A stretch of 64,000 bases of DNA from Amorphochlora amoebiformis (Eukaryota; Cercozoa; Chlorarachniophyceae), in assembly GCA_054601695.1 (NCBI GenBank), contig BAAHQB010000400.1:1-64000 (forward strand), in the 5' to 3' direction. Positions 1-64,000 of this stretch are shown in pieces. The stretch's first letter is position 1. Each line of letters starts with the position of its first letter. A model generated the notes under the pieces. The model saw only the letters and a list, made by a program, of their open reading frames with translations, did not search any database and was not told the origin of the DNA. The position numbers and the translations under genes are program-made.

Positions 1-651
<651 letters not shown>

Positions 652-710
652 AACTCAAGAAGAATGTATGTTGTCCATATACATGTATTATACACATATA
701 CATATATTAG

Positions 711-763
<53 letters not shown>

Positions 764-885
764 TGACTCAAGAAGAGTGTATGTTATCCATATACATGTA
801 TTATACACATATACATATATTAGATAATATATACATATATATATATATATAGATACATATACATATATGTGTATGTGTGTATGTG

Positions 886-924
<39 letters not shown>

Positions 925-1016
925 TTACTCAAGAAGAAGGTATGTTATCCATATACATGTATTATACACATATACATATATTAGATAATATATATTATAT
1001 ACGATATATATGTATA

Positions 1017-1074
<58 letters not shown>

Positions 1075-1153
1075 CTGACTCAAGAAGAGTGTATGTTATC
1101 CATATACATGTATTATACACATATACATATATTAGATAATATATATTATATAC

Positions 1154-1204
<51 letters not shown>

Positions 1205-1295
1205 TTACTCAAGAAGAATGTATGTTATCCATATACATGTATTATACAGATATACATATATTAGATAATATATATTATATACTATATATATATAC

Positions 1296-1344
<49 letters not shown>

Positions 1345-1400
1345 TACACTTACTCAAGAAGAATGTATGTTATCCATATACATGTATTATACAGATGTAC
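652..1400 (+). repeat. Six-copy tandem array, probable donor-side exon echo
   Basis: Six copies of a roughly 65-bp unit beginning ACTCAAGAAGA(A/G)TGTATG start near 652, 765, 926, 1078, 1206 and 1351, separated by (TA)n of variable length. Each has CTCAAGAAGAAT followed by GTATGTTATCC, which would be a good splice donor. By analogy with the other arrays here, this may be the 3' edge of a gene 1 exon lying before position 1, copied into the following intron. The parent exon is not in the window, so that origin is inference. Confidence 0.7.
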
Positions 1401-1409
1401 ATATATTAG

Positions 1410-9713
<8,304 letters not shown>

Positions 9714-10615
9714 ATAAACCATGACCACGTGTGCGCATTATTAGCTATTGTCGCGATAGCTAGCACATCATATGCGTCATGAGTGAATATCGACCACCTA
9801 ATTAGCCGACATATTGCAAATTATTATTAATTAAGTTTAATACTACCGAAGAAATCGAATTTGCAATTATTGGAATTAAAAAGTCGGCTCTATGGGGGCT
9901 CCCGCCAAACGCTGGAAACGTGCCTGAGAGGTTTTTGTTTTCCGTGTCGGCATCAGAAGTATATAATTATCTTACCAAACTGTACAACAGTTGTGCACAA
10001 TGTGATGTCGATGGTCCAGATGGCATAAACTAGATAGGAGCATTCACTTTATACCCACTCCCTGCTTGTTGCACTCTTCCTCTTCCTTCTCTCACTCAGT
10101 TACACCAACTGACCAGATTCAAACACAAGTTATATGACCCATCAGGCTTTCAAATCTCTGGGTTCAATTCACAAGACACATATAATTATTCAACTTTTAC
10201 TACCAATAAGATCAGCCATGGATCACCGGGAAGGAGAATGCATTCGGAAGAAAATAATTCAAAAAAACATGGAAACACGGAATCATGATACTTCTGCCGT
10301 CGTAGTCACTAGTCAGGTAATAATATTACGTGATCTTAAATCCCTTTTAACATCTACGTAGTAATGAATGTCTAGCGGCGGGTTCAGATTGCTGGAAAAG
10401 TGAATATTTTCCTTTTATAGAAGTTTTTTTAGCTTCGCACGAATTTGCAGCAGTTGTTTCCTGCATGATGCATATTTTCTCTATAACAAAACATTTCTCA
10501 AAACACAAACACTACTAAAGTACAATCATTTCATTCTTTAAAGTCACATACATACCACACGCAAGGATCTCGCATACCATATTCACCCTCACCATTACCC
10601 CCAACCCCCTCTAGA
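9714..10615. other. Intergenic region between genes 1 and 2
   Basis: Non-repetitive, moderately AT-rich DNA that probably holds the gene 1 3' UTR, the gene 2 promoter and its 5' UTR. A possible 5' exon of gene 2 sits at about 10219-10316 (ATG, then DHREGECIRKK, ending at donor CAGGTAATAA). It does not join the frame of the next exon, so it is not called. Confidence 0.6.
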
Positions 10616-20144
<9,529 letters not shown>

Positions 20145-21288
20145 TTTTGACATTTTTGATTGCCAACTAGACCAATGGAAGGAAGGGTGCGTACCAAACC
20201 AAGCCATCGTAGTAAGATGTGCGCGTATGAAGTCTGTTTCGACAAAAAATTGGAGAATAGTAACCATTTCAATAGTTGTATTGATGCGTATATGTGTGCA
20301 TATACTATGTATAATTTATATTATGCCGATTTTGTCTTATATATATCTAATATATATATACATACATATATGCATGTTATATCTAAGAATGTGTGTAAGC
20401 TAGATAAGGATGCAATGCGTAGACCGTACATGTTTCCTAGATTCAGTAGTTGAATTGAATGCGTAGATCCGCGATGACTTTGCATTACTCTAATGTATAT
20501 ACGATACGCACCTACGCAACGTCTTGTACGTATACGTATACGTATGAGTACGTACGTACACTACTCATGATGCATATACGTACCAATACGTATACAAATG
20601 TTGGATATTCACGTGCCACACATGATCTAGATGATGTTAACGAGACGTATTAGATGTAGTCTAGGTACGTACGTACGTACGATATGTTCCTAGTAACATC
20701 TAGATACGGATACAAATAACCTATCAGACGATAGTGCACACGTATGTCATGATACGTATACGTACTACTACGACACTGGACTATCCGATACGTGCTCAGC
20801 ACAAGATAGAACTTACTTATTCTTGGAACCATTGTTCAATAACTAGAATAATCAGTAAGCCCAGATACTAAATCTCATAAGTCAGGCTTAAATCTAGTAA
20901 ATGTAGGCCTTAAGTAGTTACTAAAGATTAAATTCTACACTTCCGTTTTACATAGTTAGACTAGCGAAACTGCACGTTCTCTAGGTTCTGGAGAAATTTT
21001 AAAATTAGTGACACATACTATTATTGTGCAGCGAATCGATGTCTCGTGCATGGTCTAGTAACTATAGGTAACAATCAACAATATCGCGACTTTTGATCAC
21101 GTATTTTGCCACCAACAATATATACACTCGACATTCATAACGATATATCATACGAAATGGCACTTCGAAACTTCATGGAAACATACAAAACGCACATGAT
21201 GTAACGCAAGCCCGAATAACCTAGCCAGCCGAAGAGGCGGTAGTACTGGAAAACGCGACCTGGGTAGGTAGGTACTCCTCGACTTGAT
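20145..21288. other. Intergenic region between convergent genes 2 and 3
   Basis: The longest stretch without microsatellite (about 1.1 kb). It should hold both 3' UTRs. It is unusually rich in TACGTA/GTAC palindromes at 20515-20770 (for example TACGTATACGTATACGTATG and TACGTACGTACGTACGATAT). No open frame with family resemblance is visible. Confidence 0.65.
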
Positions 21289-63932
<42,644 letters not shown>

Positions 63933-64000
63933 CTGATTTCAATATAATATATATACATATACACATATACGATGTATAGATACATACATATCTATAAAAG

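Noticed and set aside
10134-10361. 75-codon open frame upstream of gene 2
   Set aside because: It has a possible donor at 10317 but cannot be joined in phase to the C2 exon. It may be UTR.

Overview
This window is nuclear DNA of a eukaryote with intron-dense genes. It is dominated by (TA)n microsatellite, with purine-rich (GA)n blocks and interspersed TTAGGG/CCCTAA tracts. Spliceosomal introns (GT...AG), the standard stop codons TAA and TGA, and the mix of protein families point to a unicellular eukaryote. A protist of the alveolate/SAR type is my guess, with low confidence. No rRNA, tRNA, CRISPR array or transposase is visible. Most long open frames are translations of (TA)n, (GA)n or (CT)n and are not genes.

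Three genes can be assembled by joining short exons (mostly 40-120 bp) whose phases agree. Gene 1 (+, about 1491-9713, 5' end outside the window) encodes a thioredoxin-fold, PDI-like protein whose last 8-codon exon ends in the ER-retrieval-type tail KSEL. Gene 2 (+, about 10616-20144) encodes a C2-like domain, several membrane segments laid out as in polycystin-1-type proteins, and a conserved C-terminal module. Gene 3 (-, 21289 to beyond 63932, 5' end outside the window) covers two thirds of the window. It has about 68 recognisable exons, about 5.2 kb of coding sequence spread over about 43 kb. It encodes a giant DUF3638/DUF3645-family protein (often labelled ubiquitinyl hydrolase) with superfamily 2 helicase-like motifs, a Q/E-rich linker, an EF-hand pair and a VPS62-like C-terminus. 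Genes 2 and 3 are convergent and separated by about 1.1 kb of non-repetitive DNA at 20145-21288.

The striking feature is that about 35-40 exons are accompanied by 'echoes': tandem partial copies of the exon's own edge, with its splice site, lying in the neighbouring intron and separated by (TA)n or sometimes (GA)n. Acceptor-side echoes lie upstream of the full exon and donor-side echoes lie downstream. Copy number runs from 1 to 16 and decay from near identity to barely recognisable. This explains essentially all non-microsatellite repeats in the introns. It looks like a process that repeatedly duplicates intron-exon junctions.

Exon borders were set by GT/AG sites, reading-frame continuity and remembered family motifs. 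They are predictions, not transcript-supported. Family names come from motif recognition without a database search.
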